From NCBI GenBank assembly GCA_024233115.1, contig JACKQB010000002.1, forward strand, positions 802,022 to 866,021: a stretch of DNA of 64,000 nt. Reading direction: 5' to 3'. The notes under the pieces were generated by a model. It made no database searches. It was not told the DNA's origin and was given only the letters and a program-made list of their open reading frames with translations. Shown piece after piece: positions 18,913 to 28,327 of this stretch (position 1 is its first letter; every line of letters begins with the position of its first letter). This DNA comes from Akkermansiaceae bacterium. Lineage in GTDB: Bacteria; Verrucomicrobiota; Verrucomicrobiia; Verrucomicrobiales; Akkermansiaceae. The position numbers and the translations under genes were made by a program.

Positions 18913-19647
18913 CTACGATGCTTGCAAGGTGAGACCGTAGGTGAAACGATCCGCGCGGTAGTAGTTGATGTTGTATTCCACCTCCTGCTTCGCCGCCGTT
19001 TTCACCACCCTTTCACGCACGAGAATGGGGTCGCCATGCTGGCAATGAAGCAGTTCGGCAAGATCATCATCGGCTACAACAGCCGAGATGTTCTCTTTCG
19101 AGTAAACAACGGAAATACCGCTCGCCTCGTGGATAAGGTCGTAGAGGGGCCGGGCAAAATTTTCGCTGGCGGTCAGCTTCGTGCGGGGATGGAACCACGA
19201 CTGCGAGTAAACGGCGGGAACGCCTCCATAACCGCGGACACGGGACATCTTGACGATGTGCTCCTCACTGGGCGATCCCTTGAGCCGAAGCCGCGCCATC
19301 ACACTGGCATCCGGCCGGACCATTTCCGAGCTCAGGGAAAAAACCTCGACGGTGACGCCCTTCTGCTTCATCTCCCGCGAAAAACTGGGCCAGCCGCTCA
19401 GGTTGCTCTTGATCGCCTGTTTCACGTGCCGCGTCCCCAGCCCCGCCTTCCTTTCAAGGCACCCCTCCTGAACCAGCCGGGAGATCGCCGCCCGCACCGT
19501 GTTGCGACTCACCGCCAGCTGCTCGGCCATTTTCGCCTCCGGCGGCAGCAGCTCCCCCTCGCGGTAACGCGCCTCCTTCAACATGTCGCGAAGCAGTTGC
19601 TCAACTTGGAAATGGAGGGGAATCGGGCTGTCGTGGTCAATCTTCAT
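18913..19647 (-). CDS. GntR-family (HutC/UTRA) transcriptional regulator
   Basis: The 244-aa protein has an N-terminal winged helix (PIPLHFQVEQLLRDML, then LPPEAKMAEQLAVSRNTVRAAISRLVQEG) and a C-terminal UTRA effector domain with the characteristic VxRVRGYGGVPAVYSQSWF and ending in an NYYRADRFTYGL segment. GntR/HutC regulators usually repress nearby sugar genes until the sugar or its phosphate binds the UTRA domain. It heads the minus-strand hexuronate operon, so it likely controls it and itself. The 190 bp upstream of its start, divergent from the pseudopilin gene, should hold the operator. Confidence 0.92.
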   Translation of the reverse strand: MKIDHDSPIPLHFQVEQLLRDMLKEARYREGELLPPEAKMAEQLAVSRNTVRAAISRLVQEGCLERKAGLGTRHVKQAIKSNLSGWPSFSREMKQKGVTVEVFSLSSEMVRPDASVMARLRLKGSPSEEHIVKMSRVRGYGGVPAVYSQSWFHPRTKLTASENFARPLYDLIHEASGISVVYSKENISAVVADDDLAELLHCQHGDPILVRERVVKTAAKQEVEYNINYYRADRFTYGLTLQAS

Positions 19648-19837
19648 GTGCTGTCTAATGTTCTTACAATCTAAACCCCTCCCTTACTAGCATAATTATC
19701 CAATTTCTTTTCCCAAATACATGAGGTCTCCACCACCCCCCCTGATCCTGGGAAAACCAACCCGAATCGCCGTTGGAATGTTCCATCATTTGTCCTTGTG
19801 CCGGGGGACCTTGCTCGCTAGTGTTGGTTCCTGAACC

Positions 19838-21841
19838 ATGACAAATAATCAAACCGATTCCACCCCTTGTCACACCCAGTCGCAAACGCACCACAACCTA
19901 ACAGACACTAACCGCCACCACCAAGGGAATACTCTTCCCTCGGGATTTGCCCTTATCGCAGTAGTCTCTGTCATGGCCCTGTTGATTGTATGTGCAATGG
20001 CCATGCTTTCACTGGCTTCGATCACACAGAGACACAGCGGCGAGGACAAGCACATGGTCGAGGCCAAGGCCAATGCCCGCGTCAGCCTGTTGATGGCGCT
20101 CGGAGAGCTGCAGAAAAACCTGGGGCCGGATCAACGTATCAATGCCCTATCCGGGATCACGGTTTCTGATACTTACCAGGCCACACAGCCCTGGCTAACA
20201 GGTGTCTGGGATGCGCGCACAGAATCCCTCAATCAAACACCTGACTACGATCTACAGAAGCCTTTCAAACGATGGCTGGTCTCAAATGCCGACAGCACGG
20301 CTCTGGAGACTCTCTCTTTTGGCAGCGCGGGCCAGCTCCAGGACCCGGTCAGGCTGGTTGGCAGCCATACGGTAGGGGGAGAGAACCCCTCACTTTTCGT
20401 GCAGGCTGGAAAAATCCCGGTCAAGGGCGGAAATTACGCGTGGTGGGTTGGAGATGAGAACAGCAAATCACTGATCAACCCCAAAGACCCCAATGAACGC
20501 AATGGAAACAGGGACACGGCGGACCACCTTGCTGGTTTTGCCCACCCAGGCCCACACGGCATCCAGGCCCTAGGGGAATTCTCCGCTTGGCCGACGAATA
20601 CACTCAACAACGATAAAGCCATCACCTTCGGGCAATCCGACCTCATCGCTGACGGATTATCCCCGAAGGCTACCGTTCGTCCCTATTTCCATGACCTGAC
20701 TACGCAGGCACAGAGCGTTCTCTGCAGCGTCACCAAGGGGGCTCTACGCAAGGATCTCAACCTCTACCTGGAGCGCAAGGACATCAACTGGCTCGCTGAC
20801 TGGCCACAGTCCGGAGGCCCCAAAGCTCCGCTCGGCCCCAATAAGGAAATCGCACTAAGCCCACCATCCGAATACGATGTCCTCAGTTGGAAACACCTCC
20901 ATCATCACTACCACTCAGATCGGATGGTGACATACGTTGGCGCCAGCAAGCGTCCCCAGCTCGAGAGCCTGCGCGCCAACGCAGCCGTAAACGCGCTGAA
21001 TAACCCGAAGTGGAACAGCGGCGTCACCCGGCTGGCCGTCGTCCCCATCCGGGTGCAGGTCTTCCTCGCCTTCGGCTCCATCAAGGACCCCTACAATCCT
21101 GGAAAGTACCTCCTCCGCTTCTATATGTACCCGGTCCTCACCCTGTGGAACCCCTACAACGTCGACCTCCGGGTGAGCGGCTACCACATCCTGCTCAACA
21201 CCCTCCCGCTCAAGCACTTGATTCAGGTCAATGGCATCAACCGGCAGAACTATGGGTGGAGCGAAGGGTATAACAACAGCAGAGGCTCCGGAACGGTGCT
21301 TGCCGTGCGGGACGTCACCTTCAAACCCGGCGAAAGCCAGTCATTCTCCCCGGTCAACTGGGGACCGGAATCAGGCGGTTACCAAGCACACTATTTCCAT
21401 GAGATGAAGCCGATTGCCCACGACTACAGTCCGTCGAAACCGGGTTCCGTCTGGGGCGAGGGCTACAGAGGCGTCTGGGACCCACCCATCTTTGTCTCCG
21501 GCAGCTCCTCGGATAAAATCAACATCCTGTCGCAGGCTAACAACTTCGATGATGGTGACGGCGACTTCCAATTCAAACAGACAACCTTCTCGTTCCGCGG
21601 GCAGGATCTCTACACAGGGGATGGCAACTGGCCGACCTTCCTATGGTCCAGCGCAGTCGGTTGGCGACATGAAAAAGGTAGCCCGCGCCCCGACGAGTTC
21701 TCCACCAACAACCCCGCCCAGGACACCTTTGGTAACCCATACTTCATATTTCACGGTTGGTTGGGTTGGTATACACCACCAACAACCCCGCCCAGGACAC
21801 CTTTGGTAACCTGCTCAACGCCCCGCGACCGTTCTGCGTGA
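19838..21841 (+). CDS. Verru_Chthon cassette protein A-like pseudopilin, N-terminal part of a frameshifted gene
   Basis: Near residue 33 the protein has a pilin-like leader (SGFALIAVVSVMALLIVCAM), a Gly-Phe boundary followed by a hydrophobic helix as in type IV pilins, then a long region with LMALGELQKNLGPDQRINALSGI, which is typical of the large Verru_Chthon cassette protein A. These are exported filament-like proteins of unknown function in Verrucomicrobia. The frame ends in nonsense (TPRTPLVTCSTPRDRSA) after the insertion at 21738-21811 and stops at 21841. The real gene continued to 23436. Confidence 0.82.
   Translation: MTNNQTDSTPCHTQSQTHHNLTDTNRHHQGNTLPSGFALIAVVSVMALLIVCAMAMLSLASITQRHSGEDKHMVEAKANARVSLLMALGELQKNLGPDQRINALSGITVSDTYQATQPWLTGVWDARTESLNQTPDYDLQKPFKRWLVSNADSTALETLSFGSAGQLQDPVRLVGSHTVGGENPSLFVQAGKIPVKGGNYAWWVGDENSKSLINPKDPNERNGNRDTADHLAGFAHPGPHGIQALGEFSAWPTNTLNNDKAITFGQSDLIADGLSPKATVRPYFHDLTTQAQSVLCSVTKGALRKDLNLYLERKDINWLADWPQSGGPKAPLGPNKEIALSPPSEYDVLSWKHLHHHYHSDRMVTYVGASKRPQLESLRANAAVNALNNPKWNSGVTRLAVVPIRVQVFLAFGSIKDPYNPGKYLLRFYMYPVLTLWNPYNVDLRVSGYHILLNTLPLKHLIQVNGINRQNYGWSEGYNNSRGSGTVLAVRDVTFKPGESQSFSPVNWGPESGGYQAHYFHEMKPIAHDYSPSKPGSVWGEGYRGVWDPPIFVSGSSSDKINILSQANNFDDGDGDFQFKQTTFSFRGQDLYTGDGNWPTFLWSSAVGWRHEKGSPRPDEFSTNNPAQDTFGNPYFIFHGWLGWYTPPTTPPRTPLVTCSTPRDRSA
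21702..21811 (+). repeat. 36-bp direct repeat, 74-bp period, that breaks the pseudopilin gene
   Basis: A 36-bp sequence at 21702-21737 recurs exactly at 21776-21811, separated by 38 bp of unrelated sequence. The 74-bp offset is not a multiple of three. Removing one copy and the spacer joins the two halves of the gene in frame. Confidence 0.93.
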
Positions 21842-23436
21842 TTGATGCCCGGCTCAAATCCCTCAAAGACGAGAAGCTCCCTAACAAAACATGGCTACAC
21901 ACCATACCAGCGCACTCCTATGGTGCTGCAACCTCCACCAGATACAGCGGCCACAGTGACAACTCTTACTACACCCATCCCTATTCGGTGACCTTCAAAC
22001 AGGTGAACTCCTACGAGCAAGCCGGCGACTATGTGCAACGTGTCCCCGGCGACGACAGCCACGGTTACTTTGGCTCCAGCTATCAGCCCGACGGCCAAAC
22101 CTACATCACCGGCAGAGAGATCCCCCTCGTTCCCCTGACCTCGCTAGCCCAACTACAGAACCTGCCGCAACACCCCATCGATGCCTTGAACTGGAGCGGG
22201 CACGGTGCCCAAAACAATGCGATTGGTAATTCCTTCGCGTCGCCCTCCATCGAGTCTAACAAAATCAAGACCAGTGCCGAGCCCTTCCATACCAATGGAT
22301 ATCTCAACCAGGAAGGAGGCCGCCTTGATGGAACCAGGCTGTCCAATACCAGCTTTGTGTCCGGCACTTCGCATATCGACCGCAGTTACGCGGCAAACCA
22401 CCTGCTGTGGGACGACTACTTTTTTTCTTCCCTGGCACCCCAAAACGGAAGTTTCTATCAGAAGTTTGGAAAACCCCGAACCCTCCACCAGGTGGCAACC
22501 TCCTTCTTCTCAGGAAACGACTTCCAATCCCTCCCCAATACCCGTTACCTCCCTTACCTGGGCGGGAAAACCGGGACCGAGCTCGTTGACAGCCTCGTTT
22601 CGCAAGGCGACACGCCAACACCCGGCGGCTACGAAAAGCTCGCGGCCCACCTCCTCGTTTCCGGTGGCTTCAACATCAACTCCACCTCGGAGTCCGCATG
22701 GGCAAACCTCATCGCCTCAGCGCACTTAAAACAGCCCGTGGTCTTGGACCCCATCCAGAACAAGGGGCCCACCCCCCAACCCGCCGGGGAATTTATCGTT
22801 AGCCGCTACACCTTGCCAAACGGAGAACACTCTTCGGCTGGTGGCACAGATCTCCGCTGGCGCAGTTACCGTGAGCTGACCGATGACGAGGTCGAGCAAC
22901 TTGCCAAGGCGATCGTCGCGCAAGTCAAAAAACGCGGCCCCTTCCGCTCCCTCGGCGAGTTCATCAACCGCCGCCTCGGAAGCGCTGGTGACGAAACCAG
23001 TCTGTACGGAGCCCTGCAGGCCGCCTTGGAGGACCCGTCAGTCGATATCAACAAAGACTACCGAAACGATGTCATCACCGCCGCGGACATCGCGCCGGCC
23101 AACTACAAGTTCCCCGCCGCCGCAACCGGCTCGCGCTATCAAGGAGCTCCCGCCTACGTCACACAAGCAGACATCCTCCAACCGATCGCCCCGGTTATCA
23201 CCGCGCGCTCGGACACATTCATTGTCCGCGGATACGGCGACTCCGTCTCAGCCGATGGAAATAAGGTCCTCGCTCGCGCCTACTACGAGGCCGTTGTGCA
23301 ACGCTACCCCGAGTATCTGGATACACAAGACGCTCCAGAAGTCTCCAGCGCCGACCTCACCGCCGTCTCGAACCAGCGATTCGGACGGCGTTTCCGGATC
23401 CGCTCCTTCCGCTGGCTCTCGCATGATGAAATTTAA
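21757..23436 (+). CDS. Verru_Chthon cassette protein A-like, C-terminal part of a frameshifted gene
   Basis: This 559-codon frame continues the broken gene. It repeats the residues TTNNPAQDTFGN seen in the first frame and then reads NLLNAPRPFCVIDARLKSL without a gap in sense. The end has a region (ELTDDEVEQLAKAIVAQVKKRGPFRSLGEFINRRL) typical of the C-terminus of these proteins. Its own apparent start at 21757 is an artefact of the insertion; it has no signal peptide and is unlikely to be translated efficiently alone. It is followed after 12 bp by a small secreted protein. Confidence 0.72.
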   Translation: MVGLVYTTNNPAQDTFGNLLNAPRPFCVIDARLKSLKDEKLPNKTWLHTIPAHSYGAATSTRYSGHSDNSYYTHPYSVTFKQVNSYEQAGDYVQRVPGDDSHGYFGSSYQPDGQTYITGREIPLVPLTSLAQLQNLPQHPIDALNWSGHGAQNNAIGNSFASPSIESNKIKTSAEPFHTNGYLNQEGGRLDGTRLSNTSFVSGTSHIDRSYAANHLLWDDYFFSSLAPQNGSFYQKFGKPRTLHQVATSFFSGNDFQSLPNTRYLPYLGGKTGTELVDSLVSQGDTPTPGGYEKLAAHLLVSGGFNINSTSESAWANLIASAHLKQPVVLDPIQNKGPTPQPAGEFIVSRYTLPNGEHSSAGGTDLRWRSYRELTDDEVEQLAKAIVAQVKKRGPFRSLGEFINRRLGSAGDETSLYGALQAALEDPSVDINKDYRNDVITAADIAPANYKFPAAATGSRYQGAPAYVTQADILQPIAPVITARSDTFIVRGYGDSVSADGNKVLARAYYEAVVQRYPEYLDTQDAPEVSSADLTAVSNQRFGRRFRIRSFRWLSHDEI

Positions 23437-23448
23437 GCTTCCGGCCCT

Positions 23449-24108
23449 ATGAAATCACTACTTATCCTGCTGCTGGGCGTCCTGTTTGCCTCGCATCACA
23501 TGCACGCCAAGCAAGAGTCGAGCGTCAGCTTCCGCGTGACCCGCTTTGACCCCGCCGACCGTGCCGCCCCCGAATATCAAATCGCGGACGGCACCCACAT
23601 TGCAGTGCCCATGCACAATATCACCAAGCCCCTCAAGGCAACGCTCCGCGATGGCAAATTCCTCGACTTCTTTAGCCCCGCCTCCGATAAAAAAACACCC
23701 TCAATATCGGTGTCCATCCCGCCGGACATGCGCAAAAACCTGTTGCTGATATTTGTTCCGTCAAAGGACGACTACCGTGTCCTCAAAGTCCATGCCCCAG
23801 TGGATAAACTCAGTGGTGGATCTCGATTGATTGTCAATGCCACCCGAGGTGACCTCGCCATTAAATATGGCAACTCCAATCCCGTCATTCTTAAATCCTC
23901 CCGTAACGCCACATTCCGCGGCAATGGAGACAAAGCGATGGTACCCGTGCTGATTTCACAGAAAACCGATACATCCTGGAAGCTCGTCCGCAGCGAGCGC
24001 TGGCCTTCTGACAAACGCTTCCGGTCATTCGTCTTCATCTATGAAAAACCCGACAGCCACCGCATCGCCGTCCACGCGGTCCCGGATCGCCTGCCGGAAT
24101 CCGAGTAA
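23449..24108 (+). CDS. Secreted hypothetical protein after the pseudopilin gene
   Basis: The 219-aa product has a signal peptide (MKSLLILLLGVLFASHHMHA). The rest is a beta-rich soluble region without a family I recognise. Starting 12 bp after the pseudopilin stop, it is almost surely in the same transcript, as small companion genes usually are in Verru_Chthon cassettes. It ends 25 bp before an inverted repeat at 24134. Confidence 0.7.
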   Translation: MKSLLILLLGVLFASHHMHAKQESSVSFRVTRFDPADRAAPEYQIADGTHIAVPMHNITKPLKATLRDGKFLDFFSPASDKKTPSISVSIPPDMRKNLLLIFVPSKDDYRVLKVHAPVDKLSGGSRLIVNATRGDLAIKYGNSNPVILKSSRNATFRGNGDKAMVPVLISQKTDTSWKLVRSERWPSDKRFRSFVFIYEKPDSHRIAVHAVPDRLPESE

Positions 24109-24133
24109 CCCAGCGCAAAGCGCCAACGCCAAA

Positions 24134-24171
24134 GGCCACCAGAGTTGTCCGATCTCGCGCTCAAGGTGGCC
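24134..24171. terminator. Inverted repeat at the end of the pseudopilin operon
   Basis: GGCCACC at 24134-24140 pairs with GGTGGCC at 24165-24171 across a 24-base loop; a pyrimidine-rich stretch with short T runs (CTTCTCTTTTCC) follows. It may be a weak terminator. The next 225 bp up to the tRNA fragment contain no convincing gene. Confidence 0.35.
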
Positions 24172-24396
24172 GCTTCTCTTTTCCTGGTGACGGAGTTGTT
24201 TATCGTCCACATTCTTGCGCGATCTGCTGGATGCTCTTATATTCCCCGGTGGCTCCCGTGGCAACACGGGCTTTGAATTCGGCGGTCTGGTGCCTTCCTT
24301 TTCGTTTCATTGGTCTTATTTCGGGTTATTTGCCCGAGTCAGACCAGCGAATTCATCAACAATCCTTCGGCACCGTTTTGTGGGGCCTCTTCAATA

Positions 24397-24441
24397 TGGA
24401 GCCGCTGGCCGGAATTGAACCGGCGACCTATTCATTACGAG
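24397..24441 (-). other. tRNA-Thr(CGT) 3' fragment: chromosomal att site of the island
   Basis: Read on the minus strand this is the 3' half of a tRNA: an anticodon loop CTCGTAA (anticodon CGT), the 3' anticodon strand, a five-base variable loop, a perfect T arm (GCCGG, TTCAATT loop, CCGGC), the 3' acceptor strand CAGCGGC, T and CCA at 24399-24397. The anticodon 5' strand does not pair (TCATA instead of ATTCA) and no D arm follows, so the tRNA is not complete. This is the duplicate left when an element integrates into a tRNA 3' end. A recombinase gene begins 100 bp away. Confidence 0.85.
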
Positions 24442-24541
24442 TATGATTTCGTCATCAGTCAAGTCGCTCATTTTAAACGATTTAAATTTTGTTTAATTAA
24501 AATAACCTAGACAGTTGCCAAAATAGTTGCCAATTTTGCAC

Positions 24542-25921
24542 ATGTCCAGACCCAAGAAAATTGTTAGATACAAGCTTCTGCCGCATAAAAACAAATCGGG
24601 GACGATGTCATGGAGAGTGACCGGAACGACACGAAACGGAACCCGGATTCGGAACAATTACAGCACGAAGGCAGAGGCTCATCAAAAAATATCCGACCTC
24701 GAGCTTGAGGACGAGGGGCAGACAGAAGCACGGAAGGCCAGGCGCACATCGCTTAACACCGCCCAGCTTGCACAAGCTGAAACCGCCTTTCAAAAATTGG
24801 GGGTTCGCAACCTTTCCTCCGTCGTCTCCCATTATCTCAATCTCGAAGAGCGCTCCCGGGAGAAGGAGACCACACTCGACCAGATGTTCGCCTTCGCCGA
24901 AGCACACTACCGCCCCGAGGTGGAGACCATTTCCATTTTCAATGCGACACAATTGTTCCTCAAGGCCAAGGCGGACATCGCGGATTCCACCCGTCTCAAT
25001 TACTCAAACAGCTTCAAGCACCTCCTCATGGAAGACCCCAACAAGGAGGTTCACAAGTTCACTGTTTCAGACATCGAGCGCATGCTCGGCAAACACAAAA
25101 ACCTGAACAGCAGGAAATCCCACCAACGTTTCATCTCAAGTTTCTTCGGCTGGTGTGTCCGGCATCATTACACCTTGGAAAACCCGTGTAGCCGGCTTGA
25201 TCCCGTCACTCCCGACAAACGGTCCATTTCCACACTGACCCTGGAAGAGGTTCGGCGACTGCTATACGCCGCCATCCACTATCAGGACGGAGCCGCGGTC
25301 GCCCCCGTCGCCATTGCCCTGTTTGCAGGACTGCGTCCCAGTGAGATTGCCGACCTCACCCCCGGGGATGTCTCCCGGAAAAGGATCAAGGTCACCGGTG
25401 GCAAACTCCGCCGTAAGATAAGCCGGGTGACCCCCATTCCTCCCAACCTTCAGGAATGGCTCGGAGCATACCCTTTCAAGGGGCTCCCCGCCGGATGGAA
25501 CAGCAAACTCAAAAGGCTCAAGGCTGCCACCAAGGCCAGGGCTTGGAAACAGGATGTCCTCCGCCACACCTCCATCACCTTCCAGGCCGAGCGAGACAAA
25601 AACGAGGCTCTCACGGCGTTCAACAACGGCACGTCGACTGAAATGATGGACCGCCACTACCGGGACTCGCCTCCGAGCAGCAAGAAAGTGGCCTCCTACT
25701 GGCAGCTAACGCCCCGGGTCATCCTCTCGAAAAAGGAAGACGTCGAGCTACCTTCCCAAACAACCGTCGAATGGCCGTCGAAGGCCAAACTCAAGAAACT
25801 TGTCTGGGAAAAACCCATGATTCACGTTGCCGCCGACTTGGGAGTGTCCAACACTGCCATCAAGAAACGCTGTGTGAAACTGGGCATCGAACTCCCCCCA
25901 CGGGGACATTGGTTGAAGTGA
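24542..25921 (+). CDS. Tyrosine recombinase/integrase of the island
   Basis: The ATG at 24542 gives a 459-aa phage-type integrase. The N-terminus (residues of about 1-35) is a basic Arm-type DNA-binding region, followed by an SAM-like core-binding domain (about 120-210). The catalytic domain has the first Arg in FAGLRPSEIADL, a Lys in the beta turn (KVTGGKLRRKI), the box-II motif LRHTSITFQ with HxxR-like residues, and the nucleophile Tyr in MDRHYRDSP. A C-terminal extension carries a helix-turn-helix-like stretch. A TTG at 24527 could add five residues. It lies next to the tRNA fragment it presumably used. Confidence 0.9.
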   Translation: MSRPKKIVRYKLLPHKNKSGTMSWRVTGTTRNGTRIRNNYSTKAEAHQKISDLELEDEGQTEARKARRTSLNTAQLAQAETAFQKLGVRNLSSVVSHYLNLEERSREKETTLDQMFAFAEAHYRPEVETISIFNATQLFLKAKADIADSTRLNYSNSFKHLLMEDPNKEVHKFTVSDIERMLGKHKNLNSRKSHQRFISSFFGWCVRHHYTLENPCSRLDPVTPDKRSISTLTLEEVRRLLYAAIHYQDGAAVAPVAIALFAGLRPSEIADLTPGDVSRKRIKVTGGKLRRKISRVTPIPPNLQEWLGAYPFKGLPAGWNSKLKRLKAATKARAWKQDVLRHTSITFQAERDKNEALTAFNNGTSTEMMDRHYRDSPPSSKKVASYWQLTPRVILSKKEDVELPSQTTVEWPSKAKLKKLVWEKPMIHVAADLGVSNTAIKKRCVKLGIELPPRGHWLK

Positions 25922-26153
25922 ATTGGCCTGTTGGATTACAAGCCGTCAACATATACCGCCCCCATGCCCCGTGTGGCATACGCACCGAGCCTTGCCTGCC
26001 GGGGAAACTCAGCCCTAAATAAAATCCCTCCTTTTTTTCACAAACCCGGTTGCAAACTTTCCAAGCATGATCTATAAGAGGGTCGTAGACAGACTCCGAA
26101 GCGGGGTCCGAGAAGACAGAGATCAATTGTGATCTGAAGGTGGGAGCATCAAG

Positions 26154-26300
26154 GTGGGAGCAAGAAGGCTCCATGACGATGACAGGAGCGATTCAGCTCC
26201 ACGAGTGGATACGGTATTGGCCAAGGCGAACCGGGCGATGAAGCTCGGCGCGAGGCCAACCGAACAAATACCAGTCGAGCTGATCAAGATCAGGTCGTGA
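26154..26300 (+). CDS. Possible 48-aa protein upstream of the DUF3102-like gene
   Basis: A GTG at 26154, with an AAGGTGGG Shine-Dalgarno-like stretch about 8 bases before it, opens 48 codons ending in PTEQIPVELIKIRS at a TGA at 26298. The same frame continues upstream through a TGA to an ATG near 26069, so this may be the end of an older, interrupted small gene. No family recognised. The rest of 25922-26153 holds nothing convincing. Confidence 0.25.
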   Translation: MGARRLHDDDRSDSAPRVDTVLAKANRAMKLGARPTEQIPVELIKIRS

Positions 26301-26398
26301 GCGGTATGTTTTTGAATTGGCTGTCCACGGCATCATTCGTTCATCAGTCATTCATCGACTCGCCGCCTCGCGCGCGCTCTTGGTTGCTCATGGCAACT

Positions 26399-27181
26399 AT
26401 GAACAAAATCATCATCAATACAAACTACCTGGATACGAGGGCTGGAGATCACCCCAGCCCTGACGCCGAGAATAACAACGCACTTTCTCACTCCAACCCT
26501 GAACTCAGCGAGGACGTCGTGCGTGTCAAAGAACTGCACAGCGAACTCAACAAGCTGGCAAAAAAAACACTTCTTCTCGCCAGTGAAGCGGGCAGGATTC
26601 TGTGTAGGCTCAAGGAGGATACTCCGCATGCCCAGTGGGAATCTTATGTCCAGAAGGAATTGGGCATTCATCCCCGATCTGCGAGCAATTACATGCGAGT
26701 TTGGACACAACTCTCGCATTGGGAAACCAGCGGGGAGTTCCTCAAATCGGAAAGCGTTTCCGAAATGGGAATGCGCGAAGCTCTCGATTTCTTCACTGAG
26801 CAGGAGGAGTCTGCCACTACGAAAAGTGAGAGACCCTCGCCTAAAGTGCCCGTGAAGCGTCGAGCAGCACCTCAGCCTCACGAGTTTTTTTCCCTCGCGG
26901 ATGAAAGCAAGATTTCTTTCAAAAAAATCAGATGGAAGGAGGGACTCATTTCCAAGGACTGCCTTGAGACGTCCTTGAGCAAACTGACCTCGAAGGATGA
27001 AACGCCTCGCGAGACAAAAACGCTCGCACGCCAACAACGCTTCGTTGCCGAAATCGCGGCGAGTATCAACCGGTGCGCTGGTATGACACGTCCTGAAGTC
27101 GCGACGAAGACTGCCCAAGCCGCATTGGAAATCGTGTCCAAAATGATTTCGGAATCAGAGAAACCATCACAACAACAATAA
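26399..27181 (+). CDS. DUF3102-like DNA-associated phage/plasmid protein
   Basis: With the ATG at 26399 the product has 260 residues. Residues of about 45-115 (VKELHSELNKLAKKTLLLASEAGRILCRLKE, then WESYVQKELGIHPRSASNYMRVW) match the pattern of DUF3102-like proteins of phages and plasmids, which combine a helical region with a small HTH-like segment. The C-terminal half is charged and may be flexible. It is followed after 20 bp by a Gp37/Gp68-like gene on the same strand. The start is uncertain: a GTG at 26297 would add 34 residues of non-conserved look. Confidence 0.6.
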   Translation: MNKIIINTNYLDTRAGDHPSPDAENNNALSHSNPELSEDVVRVKELHSELNKLAKKTLLLASEAGRILCRLKEDTPHAQWESYVQKELGIHPRSASNYMRVWTQLSHWETSGEFLKSESVSEMGMREALDFFTEQEESATTKSERPSPKVPVKRRAAPQPHEFFSLADESKISFKKIRWKEGLISKDCLETSLSKLTSKDETPRETKTLARQQRFVAEIAASINRCAGMTRPEVATKTAQAALEIVSKMISESEKPSQQQ

Positions 27182-27201
27182 TCCTAAACTCTATTTAAAT
27201 C

Positions 27202-28323
27202 ATGGAATCTTCAAAAATACAATGGTGCCACAGCACGATCACCCCAGTCATGGGCTGTGACGGATGTGAGCTGTGGCCCACGATCAAACAACTTATCATG
27301 GTTCTGATAATCCTGATTCTGAGCAAAATCAAAGAACAGCGCCAGGTCGTTCGCGAAGCAGTCGAGAAAGAGTTTGAAGGCACACCTCATCCCACGGCCG
27401 CATGGCATGCCCGGGAGCGCATTATCGAAAACCTACAAAGCCAGTTCCCGCACATTCCCCTGGAAGACTGGAAAGAGTGGTTTGAAAAACTCTTCAAGTG
27501 TTATGCCGGTAGTCAGCACATAGTGCGTGGAGCCAAGCCTGCAGACTGGACCGAAGCTTCCACCAAAGGTTATGCTGCGGTCTTCGACATCCCTGAAAAA
27601 TTCCGCAATCGCATGGCTGTTGCTGCGAATTGGGGACCACCTACGGCGATGGAGACTGAAGGGTCCCCCTGGCTTGCTTATCTCCCGCGTCTCATTTTCG
27701 CATCCGACATGGGTGATGCGCTCAGTGACTCGATTGATTTTGAATTTCTCAAAACAGAAATCATCGACAACGTCAGCAGCGCCAAAGGGCAACGCCACAT
27801 TTGGCTGTGGCTTACCAAGCGCCCTAAGCGTATGGCTGAGTTCGCAGCGTGGTTAAATGACGTCCACGGACTGTCATGGCCGCCCAATTTGGTCGCTATA
27901 ACCAGCGTAACAAACCAGGCTACACGATCTCGTATTGATGAGATTCGGCAGGTGCCTGCAGCGATACGAGGCCTCAGTGTCGAACCTCTGGCCGAGGGCG
28001 TAGAACTCGATCTCAAGGGTATCAACTGGGTCATTACCGGAGGCGAAAGCGGCAAATACGCGCGTGAGTTTGATCTGGCATGGGCACGATCCATTCAAGA
28101 ACAATGCCGTGAAGCTGGAGTTGCCTTTTTCATGAAACAGGCCGGTGCCAACGTTGTTGAGGATGGATTCCCCATCACATTGGTCGACGGCCACGGCGGC
28201 GACTCGGCCGAATGGCCCGCTGATTTGCGTGTCCGGGAGTTCCCGCAGGAGTTCCATGAGTATTCGCCAACAGTGTCCAAGAACACAGATACAGTTAGTA
28301 GTCAAAATAACCCGCACAAATAG
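27202..28323 (+). CDS. Phage Gp37/Gp68-like (DUF5131) protein
   Basis: A 373-aa protein with the opening IQWCHSTITPVMGCDGCELWP and a later KCYAGSQ that match the cysteine pattern of Gp37/Gp68 (DUF5131), a family with radical-SAM-like cysteine spacing. Further family stretches include FASDMGDALSD, HIWLWLTKRPKRM, VAITSVTNQ, GLSVEPLAE and WVITGGESGKYAREFDLAW. The function is not known. A hydrophobic stretch (LIMVLIILILS) inserted near residue 31 between the cysteine motifs is unusual. It overlaps no neighbour and is 4 bp before the Rep-like gene. Confidence 0.78.
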   Translation: MESSKIQWCHSTITPVMGCDGCELWPTIKQLIMVLIILILSKIKEQRQVVREAVEKEFEGTPHPTAAWHARERIIENLQSQFPHIPLEDWKEWFEKLFKCYAGSQHIVRGAKPADWTEASTKGYAAVFDIPEKFRNRMAVAANWGPPTAMETEGSPWLAYLPRLIFASDMGDALSDSIDFEFLKTEIIDNVSSAKGQRHIWLWLTKRPKRMAEFAAWLNDVHGLSWPPNLVAITSVTNQATRSRIDEIRQVPAAIRGLSVEPLAEGVELDLKGINWVITGGESGKYAREFDLAWARSIQEQCREAGVAFFMKQAGANVVEDGFPITLVDGHGGDSAEWPADLRVREFPQEFHEYSPTVSKNTDTVSSQNNPHK

Positions 28324-28327
28324 ACTC

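Noticed and set aside
24231..24446. Plus-strand open frames that end in GIEPATYSLRV or WSRWPELNRRP-like residues
   Set aside because: These residues come from reading the antisense strand of the tRNA fragment; this is a known annotation artefact and not a gene.
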